Source: Prunella strophiata
Lineage: Eukaryota; Chordata; Aves; Passeriformes; Prunellidae
Direction of reading: 5' to 3'
Assembly (NCBI GenBank): GCA_036583965.1
Contig: JAZBQD010000019.1
Span: 17,475,085-17,539,084, forward strand
DNA: 64,000 bases
Made by a program: the position numbers and the translations under genes. Positions 1-13,713 of the stretch are shown here, piece after piece (the stretch's first letter is position 1; each line of letters starts with the position of its first letter). A model generated the notes under the pieces. It saw only the letters and a program-made list of their open reading frames with translations. It made no database searches and was not told the DNA's origin.

Positions 1-3000
1 TTCAGGAAGCTTATTTGTATTCTTTAAAAGGGAAGCCAAGAAAAGGAGGCAGATTGAACTCCTTGTTTTTCTTTGGGGAAACTTTTTTCCCTGGTGGTTA
101 CTATGAAACTGGCACTGAAGTCACCCTTTCACGACCCATCCTACCGATGAATTTCAGTGCCAGTTTTTGTTTGTTGGCTACTCAAAGATGCAGATCAGGC
201 AATTCCTACTTCAATTAAAAGCACCATCTCCGGTCAGTGCCATAGTGGTGAACATCATTCTTTTCCTTGGAGAGGGAAGCAGGCACTAAGCCTTGCTGCC
301 CTGTTGAAGAGACCACAATAGGCACTCATGTAACACCATAATGGTCTGGGACTGAAGACTGGAGCTTGCTTGGAGCCAGCAGAAAGAGAGGTCTTCCCTC
401 TTCCTCTCCCTCAGAAGGAGAATTACAAAAGGGGGAATTACTGAAAAGAATTGCAGATGTTGTGAACTTAATAGGAAATGTTTTGATGCAGTCTGTTCAT
501 GCAAGACTGTGTGAAATAATGACACTTCTGCTGTTCCCAAAAAGCTGTTTCTCTTGGGGTGGCTTAGAGTCAACAGTTGTGTGAGGATCACACAGCTGTT
601 GTGTGTTACAAGCTTTTTCTTTCTTTACTTTTCCAGTGGAACTTAGTGCAAAACACCTATGCAGGCAGGCTTGAAACCTTTGCTTTCTGTTCACTGTGCC
701 TGCAAGTACAGGGAAATTTCTCATCATGAAGGTGTAATGAGTTCTGCCATGTTCTTGATTCCCCCTCTGCATTTCACATAAGCCTTTGTTAAAACTACTT
801 TCATAGGCAAGTAAGTAGAATCATTAAGGTTTGAAAAAGACATCTAAGTTCAATGCTTTAAAGCTGTTTTCCAGTGTGGCACTGAGATGTTAGCAAGCAT
901 CATCTTGCCACTCAGGCTACTGTTGCCTGAATAATGGACAAGATTGGGTTGTATGGGGAGCACACAGAGAATAACCTTTCCTTCAAAAGGAGAGACCCCT
1001 TTATTTCTAGACAAAGCCATTAAAATAGTGCAATCTGCATGTCTTTCTTTGAGCTGAGTTGTCATCTTTGGACTTGTTTATAACCAAGTATCTTAGTTCC
1101 CATCCAGAGCCCTTGTTAAATGCTAAATTTTTGTCCATTTTGTTTTTATTCCATTTTACTTCTCTCACATAACCTAGTGAATCTCACTTGCTGCTTTCTA
1201 GTCTTCACAAGCTAGTCTAGCTAGCATCCCTCCAAAAAAAGAGGGGGAGACTTGAGAGACAAATCTCTCAGCTGAGTTTCCACACGAGTTAATGAAGAAA
1301 CACAGGCCCTTGTCCTGTCCATAGGAATTGTGTGAAGCTTTAATAAGATTTAGTTGTGAAGTTATCCCATGCTGAGATGCTAAGGGCTGTACAAATGAGC
1401 TGTAAAATTTCTGAAATAGAATGAAGACAGTAATAAAACCCAAAAACAGATTCAGCAGAGGAACTAATGTGGAGGAGGAGATGTTTTATAAACAGGGATT
1501 GGTAATGACAACAGAGTGGTGGGTCCTCTTAGGAATAGGACAGAAAAATGGTTTCAAAAGGGTTAAGAATGGAATGAGATGACTGCAATTTCTGCTGAAG
1601 GTGTCCAGCGCTGCTTTACTTTTGAGTCATGTTTGTCTGTGATCTGAAATTTAGGTGCAGGGATTTCTGAAAAGGAGTTGTTGCATGAGCATGTTCCAGT
1701 TGTACTGAGAACTGCAGGTGTATTGGCCACATCTAGCAGAGGCAGCTATCTGGGTGGTTCAGCCCTGCAAATGACTGGGCTTGCTGCTTTCCAGTTCATG
1801 TGTATTTACTATTGGCCCTTTGTGGGTTGGCTGGAAAATTCAGTGATGTTCTGTACATAACATTATAAAAAAGACTTAACTATCAATGAAACCACCAACA
1901 TGAGAATTAACTGGAGTGGTTTGGCAAAGTAATTTGTTCCATTTTTTCCTTCCCTGATTTGTCAGAATTTACAGTTGACACATGAAGAAAATATTTCTGT
2001 TTAATTGGTTGTAGTAAACAGATACTTTTATAAATTACTGCTTCTTGAATGTTTAAAACATTGTGTCCCATTCATTTTATGACTGATTAGTATCATTTCA
2101 CTAGAATGAGCAAGCTTACATCATCTGATGTTTGAGAAGAATAGTTTGATTCTTTCTGTGATCTGCGCAGCTTTAGAGGGCTCAGATGCTGTCTGGGGAT
2201 GTCAGGGTGTCACTGTCTCTTTCTAAACACCAGTGTACCATAAGTAATTGTTTCCTGTAATCTAGCTCACTGATTTTCTATACTTGAGGTGATCCAAGGA
2301 ACAGCTTTACTCCAGGGATTAATTACACAGAGAGAGAGTACACATACATTCTTGAACATATTTTTTCTAGTTAATATTAATAAGGGTATTTTGCAGCTGC
2401 ATGGCAGATACCAATTCATCTGAAAGGAGAATTACACAGTATCTGATAGGTAACCATGCCCATCTTAGCAGCTCCTTTTGGTGCCTCCAGAGATTGTGCT
2501 GTTCATTAGTGAAATACCTCTGGTTTTGGGGTTGCCCACCAGCTGATGGACCTCCCAGAACCTCTTGGTTTGCTGAGGACTTGTGGTCTCCTCCACTGGC
2601 TGCTAAACCAGACCTGTTCAGGGAGAGGCACTGAGGATTGCTGAATTGCCATATTTGGGTTTATTCTGTAACTTTCTTGGGCTTTGTCAAGAAAGAGTAG
2701 ATGGCCTAGACTCTCCCTCTACAATTTTGTGTTTTGGCACAAGGTTGCTATAAACTGCTGTAAAGATACACTATGTAGAAAAAAAGAAACTGATATTTGT
2801 GACTTTCTCCTTCACCACATGGAGTCACAGCAGATAAAACAGAAATGTAGAAACAAGTATCTCATTGCAATAGCAATTGTAAAACTTCACCTTCTTCATA
2901 TATCCTTTATTCCTACACCTCTGCTTTCTACTGCAAATCCCCACATGAAGAGCAGTGTTAAAGCCTTGTCTTAGTGAGTCCATTCAACTTCTGTACAAGC

Positions 3001-5161
3001 AGCTGATGAGAATCAGCAGAGGGAAACAGACCACATCATGGATTCCACTGCAGAAGCTGAGATTTGTTGAAATGACAGTGTTTTAAGACAATTTTGTGAG
3101 AAGTAGTCTCCTTTTTAGCAATACAGCTTCATCAGTCATATGAAAAATCACTGGCCTAAAGGTAGAAGAGAGACTTCTCACTATAAATTCTGTGAAGGTG
3201 AGCTTTTCCTCACTGAGTTCCTTCATTCATGTAGATAATATTGTAACTTGAGAGAATTATTAGAATATTATTAAGAACAATGTTAGTATTCTCAACAGGC
3301 TGAATAGCTGTTCATAGAGGTAAGGATTAGGGATAGAGATGCACACTGAATTTTATTTCCCATTACCAGTGGGAGGTTTTTTTTTCTGTTAAATGAAAGT
3401 GGCTAAAATGAGTCAAAATTAAGTCCTCTGAGTATTTATCTACAGTTAGGTGTGCAGAATGTATGAAATTCTTTATTTCATAGCTCTGCTTTGAAAATGT
3501 TAAGTAGAAGATACTGGAAGTCAGGTGCTGTGCTTATTGCTCCTGTAAAATTAGCTAGGAGTGCTCTTGTTTCAGAGACCAGGGAAGTCCAAATCACACA
3601 CACCTCCCAGCCACAGTTCAGTGGGGTTCTTCATTTTGGCAGGGGCTGTAGAGAGGGAAGGGACATTGGTAGTGTAGATATCCATGACGTCTCATCTGCT
3701 CTGTCCCTTGAATTTGAGGCCTTGTTGAGTTGAGTTCTCAAGAATAAGTGGAAAAATTTCATCTTCTCCTGACTGGACTGAACTGATAGGATAGAATTTG
3801 GTCAAACTTGTGCCATTTGCTTTAAATTTATTATAAAGTGGGGGGCATATTAGAATTTGGATATTAGAATATTTTCATTTCCTCTGAAGCCAACCTGAAA
3901 CATTTGGGATAACTTTAGGAGAAAAGCTGAGCTGTTGTAGGTGCAGCTAATGTCAGTCAGTGATGAGGAGCCCTGGCAACAGCAGTGTGGGTTGTAGGTT
4001 GTCAGGAGGGACCTGAGGGGAGTGTCTGGGGGCTGGTGCTGCTCTGCCACTGTTTACTGGGTGTTTTTGGAGGTGCCTTTTTACCTCTGTGTGTATGTTT
4101 TCCTTTCTCTGAATGGAAATTATTTCTCTATAGCTCTGTAGGTGGGAGAATTGATATAGATGGTGTCTCTACACTGCTTCTGAGTACAAAAAATGCTATA
4201 TTTTGTTGAGTCTGTAAACCCAGACCCCACAAGTGAGACAGCCCTTTGTTGGATATTGTAGGATTTTTTGTGTATGTATTGGGATGTCTCTTTCCATCCC
4301 TAAAATACAGCTCTCAGTTCTTCAAAAGGAATAATCTTGGGAGTATGAATGAGTGAAAACGGACACATTTTGATACTAAATTTTTCATGCCATAGCAGTT
4401 TATTTCTAAAAATGTATCTCTAAGGATAACACATTATTTATGCATTAAACTTTTGTGTTGGTGATAGCATCCACACAAACTATCTGTTATTTAGTCTTTG
4501 GAGCACCTTGCATGCTGTGCAATATGGTCCTCAGCTCAGGTCTTCTGGGGGATAAGGGTATTACCATGAATGCTAAACTCATGTAGTAGATATGCATGAA
4601 GAGGTAGAATTGAGATGATGAAATATGTAATTGGAGCTTTTCAAATATGGGAGTGCTTCTGTTTTGATGCTATTGTTGTCATCATCATCATAATTGTATT
4701 TTCCTGCTTTTACAGAACTTTCAGACATGTGCATCAAACACATTTGTGTATGGCCCAGTGAATACAAATCTCTGCAACCTCCTCTGCAGCAGTGTTGCAG
4801 ATCCTATAAGCACATTAAGCTTCCCAGGGAAAAGTACCCTTAGCATCTGGGAGAGGTTAAATGTTCCAGGGGAGAGGTTTAGTTCGTTTGTTCTCTGCTG
4901 CTCTAATTCCAGAAGCCAGATTAGTTCTGAATCATCTGAACCACATTCATTCAAGATTAATGAGAAAGACCAAGTATGGAAAATTTCAGCTGGTAAGCAC
5001 CTTGGCTTTGAGCAAGTGGTGGAGGGGGAGTTCATACTGGCAGCAGCCTGAGGGTCATGCTTAGTTTTAAGTTCCCTTAGTTCTTAAATTGGTGAAATGG
5101 GGAATCACACCATTCCAGACTAAACAAGTATTTCAGCAAGCAACATGAAGCAGTTGGCAGA

Positions 5162-5162
<1 letters not shown>
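1..5162 (+). other. FOXN3: FOXN3 intron, distal part, no supported gene
   Basis: Part of the intron before the 65-nt exon, by inference from the exon order. It is AT-rich, single-copy looking sequence. No recognisable exon of FOXN3 or another gene, no RNA gene and no clear mobile element was seen. Open frames of 60-104 codons exist on both strands, and none resembles a known protein. One stretch, 4716-4992, is open for 92 codons between a good acceptor and a good donor; it is discussed as a finding and not called as a gene. Confidence 0.8.

Positions 5163-5192
<30 letters not shown>
5163..5192. repeat. (AC)15 microsatellite
   Basis: Fifteen uninterrupted AC units directly after agag. This is the longest pure dinucleotide array in the window and is likely to vary in length between individuals. 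Confidence 0.97.
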
Positions 5193-5194
<2 letters not shown>

Positions 5195-8100
5195 AACTTT
5201 AAGGCCTCACCTCCCTTTTCCCATCTATTTCTGTTTCATTTGACATCAGATTTGCCCTTTTGCATATGCACGTTTGTAACTTTGTGCATGTCCAAGGTAC
5301 ACTGGTGTCTTTAAAATGGCCAAGTGGGGTGTTCTTGGGAATGGGTGATGAGCCATTCAGCAGAGCTGTGCCTGTTGTCACTCTCAAATCCAGTTGACTG
5401 ACAAGCCATGGTGAAGCCATGGTTAGGGATGTGACTGGGAGTCTCATATAGGAAATATTTCTGAAATCCAGGCAGATCTATCAGCAAAGCTGTTTGAAAT
5501 TCTGCAAGATAATAAATTGAAAATTCAGGACTAGAGTAACAGAAGTCAATTGTGTGACCCTGGGCTTTTAAAAGAAAAATAATCAGTTTTGATTTGGGAG
5601 AATCCTTCTTTTAAAAGAGCATTACAGTGTTGTGCCTGGTTAATAGCTCTGCAGTTTCGCTGCAGTTCAGTTGTTCAGGTGGTCAGTGTGGAGCCTTGTC
5701 TGTACTGTAGCATTAACTATCTGAGCAGACTCTTATACATTAAGTTTAAAGTGAAGGTGGGCCTTAGGTGTAGCCAGTTTCTAGGACTCATTTGTTTTCC
5801 AGAGCCTGAGATTCAGAAATTTTTTCCAGTGCAATTTTAAGCAAGTGAAACCAAACCAGAAATGAACCTTTTCTTTCCCACTTGTTTTGCAGCAAATGGA
5901 AGCAGAAAACTGAAGTGCTCCATTTCTGATTTTGCAGAATAGAGGCAAATTAAACTTCTCCCTGTTGGCCAGGTCAACGTTTGATGCTTGCTGTAGCCCA
6001 GAAGAGGCCACAGTCCTCTCTAGTCTCAGAGGCCAGTGGCTGTCTGTAAAAGGAGTATTCTATTCATCTGGGCTTCAGGGCACTGACTTGTGGTTCCTGC
6101 TTGAGCTGGCACAGGCACGCTCTGTAGCACAGGAGCAAGTTTAGGTAACTCCAAAGTTTGCCCTGCATGACAACTGCCAGTTATTCATCCAGTGGTAGTC
6201 TAGGAACCATTTAATAGCAGTTGTGAGAAAACCAGCACTTCAGCAAGTGAAGTAACCTTGTATTTTTCCTTACTTCAAAATAAGGGAAGTAAGTGGGAAC
6301 AAATAACAACTGCGCTCTAGAAGTGAGCTGTGTTGGTCATTCCTTAACTACATGCAGTTCAAAAGACTATTCCCTCACCTATTGTGTTGTTAACAATTCT
6401 TTATTCCTTCCAGATATATATAGTCTTGTGTCAGTAAGCCTGTTTTTAGTACAAAAGAAGAAAAATAAAACTCAGACAGAAAGGATGAAATTACTTGCCT
6501 GGAGTCACTGTGTGATTTCAGTGGTAGAGGCAGAATTAGAACTGGAGGCTGATAGGCAGCCTCTCCAAATTCCCAATGGAGACCAATCTTTTTTAATTAA
6601 AAGTAACATGGGATGGTTTCCCCACCATGAATTTTCAAATATATCTGGACTTTCTCCTGTTTCAGTATTCAGCCTAGAATTATCTTGTGTTCACAAAATA
6701 GATCTTAAACTATTAAAACACTGATTAACGAAAGATTTTCATTTTGCACTATGAGGCTAGCCATCTCTCTTTAAACAACTACTCTGTAGAAATTATGATA
6801 CTTTCATTTATTTACACAAATCCTGTGTTGTTGTCCATAAATATATAATATTCAGCTCTCAGCAAAGACCAACATTCTGGCTGAAGGCTGGAGTCTCACA
6901 TAGGGAGAAGAAGGCTTCATATATCACCAGCAGTGAGGGGTCTTTTGAGCACCACAGCAGAGTCCTTGATGGGCTCCAAAGGATGCATGACCATGTTTTT
7001 TTTTTTGAATTAGGAATTACCATTTTTATCCCTCATTCAGGAAATTTGCGAAGTTTTCTTTTAACTTTTTTTTAATCTGCCCCACCCCCCCATTCCCCTG
7101 CCATGTTCTTGCTTAATTACTTAAGTGAAGACCATGGCAGGAGAATGGCTTTGGCCATTTGGAGAACATAATGAATTTGACCAACTTTTCGCTTCATCCT
7201 TCAAAAAGCATTACATTTTATTTTCAGGCATTTTGTTCGTGAGTGGCTTTCATGAGCAACTTTTCTTTATTCTTTAATGAAATTTAGATGTAATCCCTCT
7301 GGCAGTTGTGTCATATAGAAAACTCATTTAGAGTTCACAAGGGATCAAAATGTTATTGTTCACTTGAAAATGTGTTAGACACCCTAGAGAAACCAGGAAA
7401 GACTCCATCCAGGAGCTTAAAGTCTCGATCTCACATGTTGCAGTAAGTGAGAGATACCGAGAGACAGTAAAAGAGGGAATTGCAGAGAAAAGAGAAGCAT
7501 TGCTAGAATATTAGATTAGCAGTCATAAATTAAAAATCTGTATTGTGAATTCATAAATCTCTTTAACAGTAATGTTTTGTCAGTTATGGAAAATTCGAGA
7601 AGATGGAGTAATGGGTTTGTATATTTAAAATCTCTAAAGTATTAATCAGTTTTCATTGAAGGCATGAAATTCCTTAGCACCAGCCTTTGAGGGGTTTTTT
7701 AATGTATTGGCCCAGGTTAGTAGAGGGTTTTTTGTTTTGCTTGGAGAGGAAGCTTGCTTGTTTTGTTGCTGGGTGATGGCTAGTTGTGGTATTAACTGCC
7801 AGCAAGCTGCGGGCAAGGATTATACTTTTTCTTTTCCTCATTAGCAAAAGACAAGTATTACAGGTCCAGCAGTATATTAATACTTCTGTTTTGCTCAACA
7901 GGTAAAAGGGCAGTGATCAATTCATTAAAACAACTATGGTTATATACCCAGATGGAGAGAATTAGACCCTCTTTGCAGTGCAGTAGTGTTGTTCACCCCA
8001 TGCAGTAATAGCATTAAAATTGAGTGTAGAAGAGGAAGCTGATACAACAGTGGAAGGATGTGAGGTCTCCAGTGCAAGCAGTGAAGAGCTGGCAAGTGTT

Positions 8101-11074
8101 AGAAGAGTTATCAATCAGAAGGAGCTGCTGTCTGTCTTGTGTTCACTCTACAAGCTCATGGCAGTGTGGTTTGGACCAAGTGACCTCCTCCTGTGCCATT
8201 CAGCAGCCACTCTGCAGACCACGTTTGTTCAGCACAGGAGCCAAGAAGGCTGCTCACCACTGTAGCTGGGAGCACTTCCCATGCCCTACACAGGGTGATT
8301 GCCATAAGGAAGAACTATTCATCTTCCAGCATCAAGGAATGCTGTATTCCCACAAAAACATACTTAACCTTCCTAATTCCACCTCCTCTTGGCCATGGTG
8401 GGCTAAGGTGTGTGTGGAGCAGTTTCCCTTCCTCTCCACTGTGCTGTCCTTCATTGGGCTAATAAGTATCAGCTTCAAAGGCCTTTGAAATGTGTTTTCA
8501 GGGGCTGGTGTTGGCCTGTATGTTTACTTTCCCCTCTTTCTGTGTCTTTCTGCTTTACCATCACTCAGTGGACATATTTGGTAACATAGTCATTGGCCTG
8601 TATTTATTGCCTGGCTTCTGTGTTTTCATAAACCCTTAATTGTGGTGTGTAGTGCCACACAATTGAATTTGGTTTGAATTTTTAGTTGTTTGGGTTTTTA
8701 AAATCTATTAATCAAGCCTCTCTGACAAAGAGGGCTGTGAGAGCTTTTGGCATAGTTGTGAAATACTGCAACTGTGCAAGAGAATTCTTACTCTTGCTTT
8801 TTTTAGTGCTTGGCTTCAAGACTGTAGTCTCCTTGCTCTAATGTGAATTCCAGAAGACAAAGGATTTATGTTTCCTTTTTTAAAGTTTCTTCAAGCCTAT
8901 GCACCTTTTGAAGATTTTTATAAATGTCCACCATATGTTTTGATAGAAATAATTAATTAGGGGGCTCACATACATTATTGCTTCTGTATGCCATGGGAGC
9001 TCCTGGTTGGGCTGGCCAGCTGCCATGAACCCTCACTGGCTGGACAGTCTTTACATTGGCTTGGTTTCCAGCACAAACAGTATTCAAATCTACACATTCC
9101 TGTAGAATGTTTTAGATTTCAGCAAAGCAACATTTTCCTATGGAAAGCCTTTCCTCAGAAAAATCCCTGAAGTCAAGAAGCTTCCCATGCCTGAGGCCTA
9201 GTGGCACAACAAAGTTTCCTGCTGGCTGTGTCTTCAGAGAAAGAATGGTTCATTGCTTGCCTTGAGTGGAAATCAAGTCCCATTTGCCATTAAAAATTGC
9301 TAGCACATCCATGGGAATGGTGGGCTTTGATCAGAGGTGGCTCCCAATTCTTCAGGGGTCAAACACCAGCCTCCATCAGTTCTCTCAGACACAGGTTTCA
9401 GCAGGCTGTGAATACTTCATTTGCTCCCTATGGTGGTGCACAGATGCTACAATGCCAATGGCTGTGGTGGATCATGCACTGGATACCTCTGAACTTGTAC
9501 CCCTGGATCCTGTTTTATGCATTTACTGCAAATACTGTTGCAGCCTGGATAGCCTGTTGGCTGAGTGTATGCTTCACCTGACAGTATTTTCTGAAAATCA
9601 AACCTGGGGTCCTTGGCAGGTAACGGTTGATGTCTCACATGTTGTCTGAATTGTTCTTTCAAGATGTTTGCTTGAAATCTCAGCTTACTGTGGTTGATCA
9701 AGGTCCATCTTCCACCCACTCCTGCAAGTGCCCTGTGCTCATCTGCTTCTCAGAGTTATGCCAGTCCAAACATGTCCAAAGCAAAAATGTTTTAAGGCCC
9801 CAAGTTTCTTCATAGTGAGGTAAGAGTTTGAACTACTTACTGCTTTTCTTCCAAGAGGTATTGCTTTAGTCAGTGTGCTTAGTTGGTAAATTTGGGGAAA
9901 AACTCTTCCATCAATAATGCTAATGGCATAAATATTAAATTTATATCGGGTACTGATTATGAAAGAAAATCATAGACCCAGATTTTGCATTTTTATTTTG
10001 CCTAATTGCAGAATATACTGTTACTTCTGTAGGAGAACCATTCTTCTCTTGTAGCTTACAGGCTACACTGAAGAAACCAACTTGTTTGAAAAAATGCCTG
10101 AGATGGACCAAATGATTTGGGTTTTTCTTGATGGTCTTTAAAAAAATGAACTTCTTCAAATGGTTTCTTAATCTGGAACAGAAAGGAAGCAGCTTTTGAA
10201 CACTTTAAAGGAAGAGACACTTCAACTCTGTCATTTGTCAACTTGAAATATGTTTTAATAATTAATACCCTCTGAGACTTCACATACAAAAGTTTGGGAA
10301 CAGAAAAAAATTTACCCAGTGCAGATCATACATAGGTAAACTTCTGCAAAACTGTGCAAACACAAAAGTTTGTTGTTTCGGAAGGCTTGACAGTTGCTGC
10401 AGTACATTATTTACATGCTTTAATTCTTTAGCTTCCTTCCCTAGGAAGACACAGTTAATTTTCTCAGCTCATGTGGGTTTGTCCTGAATCAGGTGGAGAT
10501 TTTTATGAGAGCCCTGGGCCTTTTTTCAAATTGGAAAAAAAGATAAATCACTATGGCTTTGTTTCTCTAGTGGAGACATTTTGTCTATTCAAACATGTAC
10601 ACTTTTCCCACTCCTTTCTTTAACCCTCTTCCACCCACTTATGACTGCCTGGGAGTGAATTTCTTTTGCAGTGTCATTTCAGAATTTCACTCTTTTTTTT
10701 TCTCTTGGGCTTTTGAAAGGCATATAGTTGCCATACTGTGATTTCTGATTGGCAAATCTCTACAGTATCAAGACAATGCTATGGCTTTCTGTTTGTAGTC
10801 TGATGGGTCCTTTTGCAGATATTGTGCAGGACTCTTATGCACTGTAACATATGTAACAGGAGTGAATCCTACAGGAGTGGGAATGCCCTCAACAGCTCTT
10901 GACCTTCCTTTGAGCTGAGGAGCTACACTGAAGAGCCAGCACTCACTATAAGGAATGCAAACAATTGGTTACTTAAGCACTATGAAGTGAGAGTATGTTC
11001 AGACAAGTGTGTGCCCCATGCTCTCAAGCACTTAGAATGTGGACCTACTTAACTTCTTTTTGGTAATTTTGTTT
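5193..11074 (+). other. FOXN3: FOXN3 intron, no supported gene
   Basis: AT-rich intron sequence with short homopolymer runs, for example a T run then a C run near 7062-7090. Around 8020-8490 and 9266-9720 several frames stay open together for 250-430 bases, but the translations overlap each other, share no known motif and look like local shortage of stop codons. No RNA gene or recent mobile element was recognised. Confidence 0.75.
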
Positions 11075-11091
11075 TCTCTCTCTCTCTCTCT
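11075..11091. repeat. (TC)n short microsatellite
   Basis: An uninterrupted alternating T/C run of 17 bases inside a pyrimidine-rich stretch. Confidence 0.9.
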
Positions 11092-11927
11092 ATTCCCCTT
11101 TTTGTTAAGGAGTATTGAATGTTTTTATTACTCATGTAATCGGTTTGGATTTATATACAGTCCTTATTTTAACATAGTGAATTTTTTACATATTAGCAAA
11201 ATACTATTTGCAGAGTAATTGTGGAAGAAGTGGTTTTCTTCTATATGGCATTTTAACAGAACTTTGCTAATGCTGTCAGTGACAGCACCTGTTTTCATTT
11301 CACTGCATTTTGGGTAGTAGTTGTCAACTCAAGAGGAGACTAAAGTGACTTTGAGTATAAATGGATTGTAGGGCTTGGTTCACACTTTGCATCTGTAGAG
11401 GGAGGATTGCCTCCTTAAAAAAGCTGAGTGCCTTACAGCAATTTTACCAAAGGATATTTAGTCTCTTACTTAAAAATGGTGCCCGAATTTGGGCATAGGG
11501 CAGTTATTTATATATTGGTGGTAGCATAGTTTCATGGTACTAATTTCAGTAAAAGTGTGGTATATTAGAACACCTGTGATTGTCTTCAAGCTGTAGAGGA
11601 TTTTGAAACCTGTTTCCTAACTACAGGAAAGATTCTGTGGCAGCCTGTCTCTACCACCTGCCTTGACAATGCTGCAACAAATAGTTACTTCCCCCAGGTA
11701 CTGTGGTTTTAAAATACTCACTGTGCATGAGCCCTTGGATCCCATCAGCAAAATCCTACAGGCAGTGTCTCCTGCCAAGAATTGCCCACAGAGCAGGAGT
11801 GGGAGTAGTGGTGACATTTCTGCTCTGGGCAGCACAACCTGCAGATGGCTGTGGAGAGGATGAGCTGTGCTGTAGGGCAGGGAGGAGTGCCCCTGGACTG
11901 CAGTCAGGGGTGCTGTTAGGAAAAGAG

Positions 11928-13342
11928 TGTGGTGGCTTGTAACACCAGCAGCAAATTAGACTCCAAATAAGCCACTCCTCCTTCCTTCCCCCCTTCAGGT
12001 AGGGGAGGGACAAGAGTGGAGACCATGGGTTGAGATAACAATTTACTGAAAGCAAAAAAGAGTAGAATAAGAAATGCACAATAACAACAACAATATTAAT
12101 ACTGGAAGTATACAAAGAGAAAAGTTATTTTATCCACAATAAAGGTGTTCACTACCGGAAACAAAAGAAGATGGTGGACACACCCTGTAGGTTGTATCCA
12201 TGTGGCTTCCCCGGACAAAGACAATGTGGTGATTGTTCCTGTGGTAGTTGAGAACACAGGCAAGATGGTGAGGGAGCTCCTGTGGGTGGTGTTTTCTGCC
12301 ACCCAGCCCAAAACAACTGAAAACAGTGGCAAGCAAACCTCCCAAAAGTTAGGTCATCTGAGTTGGGTTGTGCTGCCGCTCCACTGGGTTCAGTTCCTTG
12401 CAGGTGCCTGTGCTGCCATTTCTATGTCTCTGATGTGCTGGAGGTCAGCCCCAGGGTTGCTGCTGCTTTCCAGCCATTCCGCTGTGCTCCTTTGCACTTG
12501 GTTTGGCTGGGCTCCTTTCAACTTCTCTCAATGGGCTCAGCTGGGTTGGGGTCATGCCCCACCACTCCTTTCCCCTTGGTGGCCTCCATGCTAGCACCTG
12601 TCTGCTCAGCACTACTGTGGATTCACATTTTCACCACTTCTTTTCATCACCATGTCTCATAACTGTGCTCGGGTGAAATGGTGCTGGTAGGGACCGAGTC
12701 CTCAGAGGCTGACTCCAACAAGTTCCCACTGTGGAGGCAAAATGGTGCATTTCCAGTGGGGTGTCTGGCTTTTCCTCCCAGACCATGCCCTCAGTGGTGG
12801 TGTGGGGGGTGTAGAACTTGGCCCCGCCATCCCCTGAAGCAGGAGCAGTGTTGCCTCACCTCAGTCCTCTCACCAGGAGAGGTGGTGGTGGGCAGCTGCT
12901 GCAGGGAAGCTTCCTCACAGCCTCCTCCCCTCTTCTCCAGCTCGCCAGCACCGCAGGTTGTTGGAGCAGATGCTCCACTATTGCCCACAGCACTGTGAGG
13001 CTGCTCCAGGGCATCAAAGGAGACAAGGTTTAGATGATCCTGCCAGTGTTCCCTTCTCTTCCCCCTCCTGTGTTTGAAATGTTGCTGCCTTCAACTGCAC
13101 TTGTCACAGGAGTTGCCTCTTGGAGGCCATCACCTTGGGGCAGCCTCTGCTCAGAAGAGGGTCCCGGCCCTGTCTGAGTTCAGGCAGGCAGTGACACCTG
13201 CCAGGCAGCCGGTGGCCCCTGTGGCCACTGCCCTGGCAGGGTCTCACAGGAGCAGCCGTGGTTGCCGAGCACAGGCCTGAGGATTGTCGCTGTGCTGCTG
13301 GGGGCCATGTGTTCGAGCTGTGTTCCGGTGCGTGAAAGCCAT
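11928..13342. mobile_element. Probable endogenous-retrovirus LTR-like block, boundaries uncertain
   Basis: From tgtggtggcttg at 11928 the sequence resembles the opening of long avian ERV LTRs as I remember them. It has a cluster of pyrimidine-rich segments, then 'gagataacaatttactgaaa' followed by A-rich sequence with short ACA/ATA repeats. From about 12300 to 13340 it becomes clearly GC-richer than the flanking intron, with runs of CTG, CCTCC and GGTGG. The right edge is placed near gaaagccata, which loosely mirrors the left-edge ggtggctt. No intact terminal inverted repeat or target-site duplication could be shown, and open frames inside (up to 149 codons) match no retroviral protein I can recognise. 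It could be an old solo LTR, or an LTR joined to unrelated GC-rich intron. No coding viral gene is claimed. Confidence 0.5.
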
Positions 13343-13713
13343 AAAACATTTGAATTTTTAGCAGGTATCTTTGGAAAAGGGCATAGTGTTTTTCTGTACT
13401 GAGAATTCAGTAAATAATTTTGACATTGATTAGAGGTTTTTTATTATTTATTCAAAATTGCTTTTTTCTCTCTTCCTTCAAGAGGGTGTGGGTGTGTGCT
13501 CTGCTGAGGAGATGTTTCCTCGTGAAGAAAATGTCAATCTTGAATCAAATTAACCTATTTTTAACATGAAATATTAGACCCTTGCTTGAAGGCAAGTGTC
13601 ATGACGTTACATTAGCTTTAAGAACAAAACAGAATTTATGCAAATAGTAACTTATAATTACAGCTTATAATGCAAATGTGATTTTCTTTACACTTGTTTC
13701 TTATTCCCTTTAG
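13343..13713 (+). other. FOXN3: Intron end and splice acceptor before the 65-nt FOXN3 exon
   Basis: AT-rich intron sequence ending in a typical 3' splice site: a T/C-rich tract from about 13681 (attttctttacacttg and on) running into ccctttag at 13713. Nothing else was recognised. Confidence 0.85.

Noticed and set aside
8020..8488. Three overlapping plus-strand open frames, the longest of 142 codons.
   Set aside because: Low stop density in all frames rather than coding; no domain, no known homologue recalled, no supporting splice sites.
9266..9719. Overlapping open frames on both strands (127, 94 and 90 codons).
   Set aside because: Same reason: mutual shadows with no recognisable product.
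12145..12594. 149-codon plus-strand open frame in the LTR-like block.
   Set aside because: Overlaps other open frames in GC-richer sequence and shows no retroviral or host motif.
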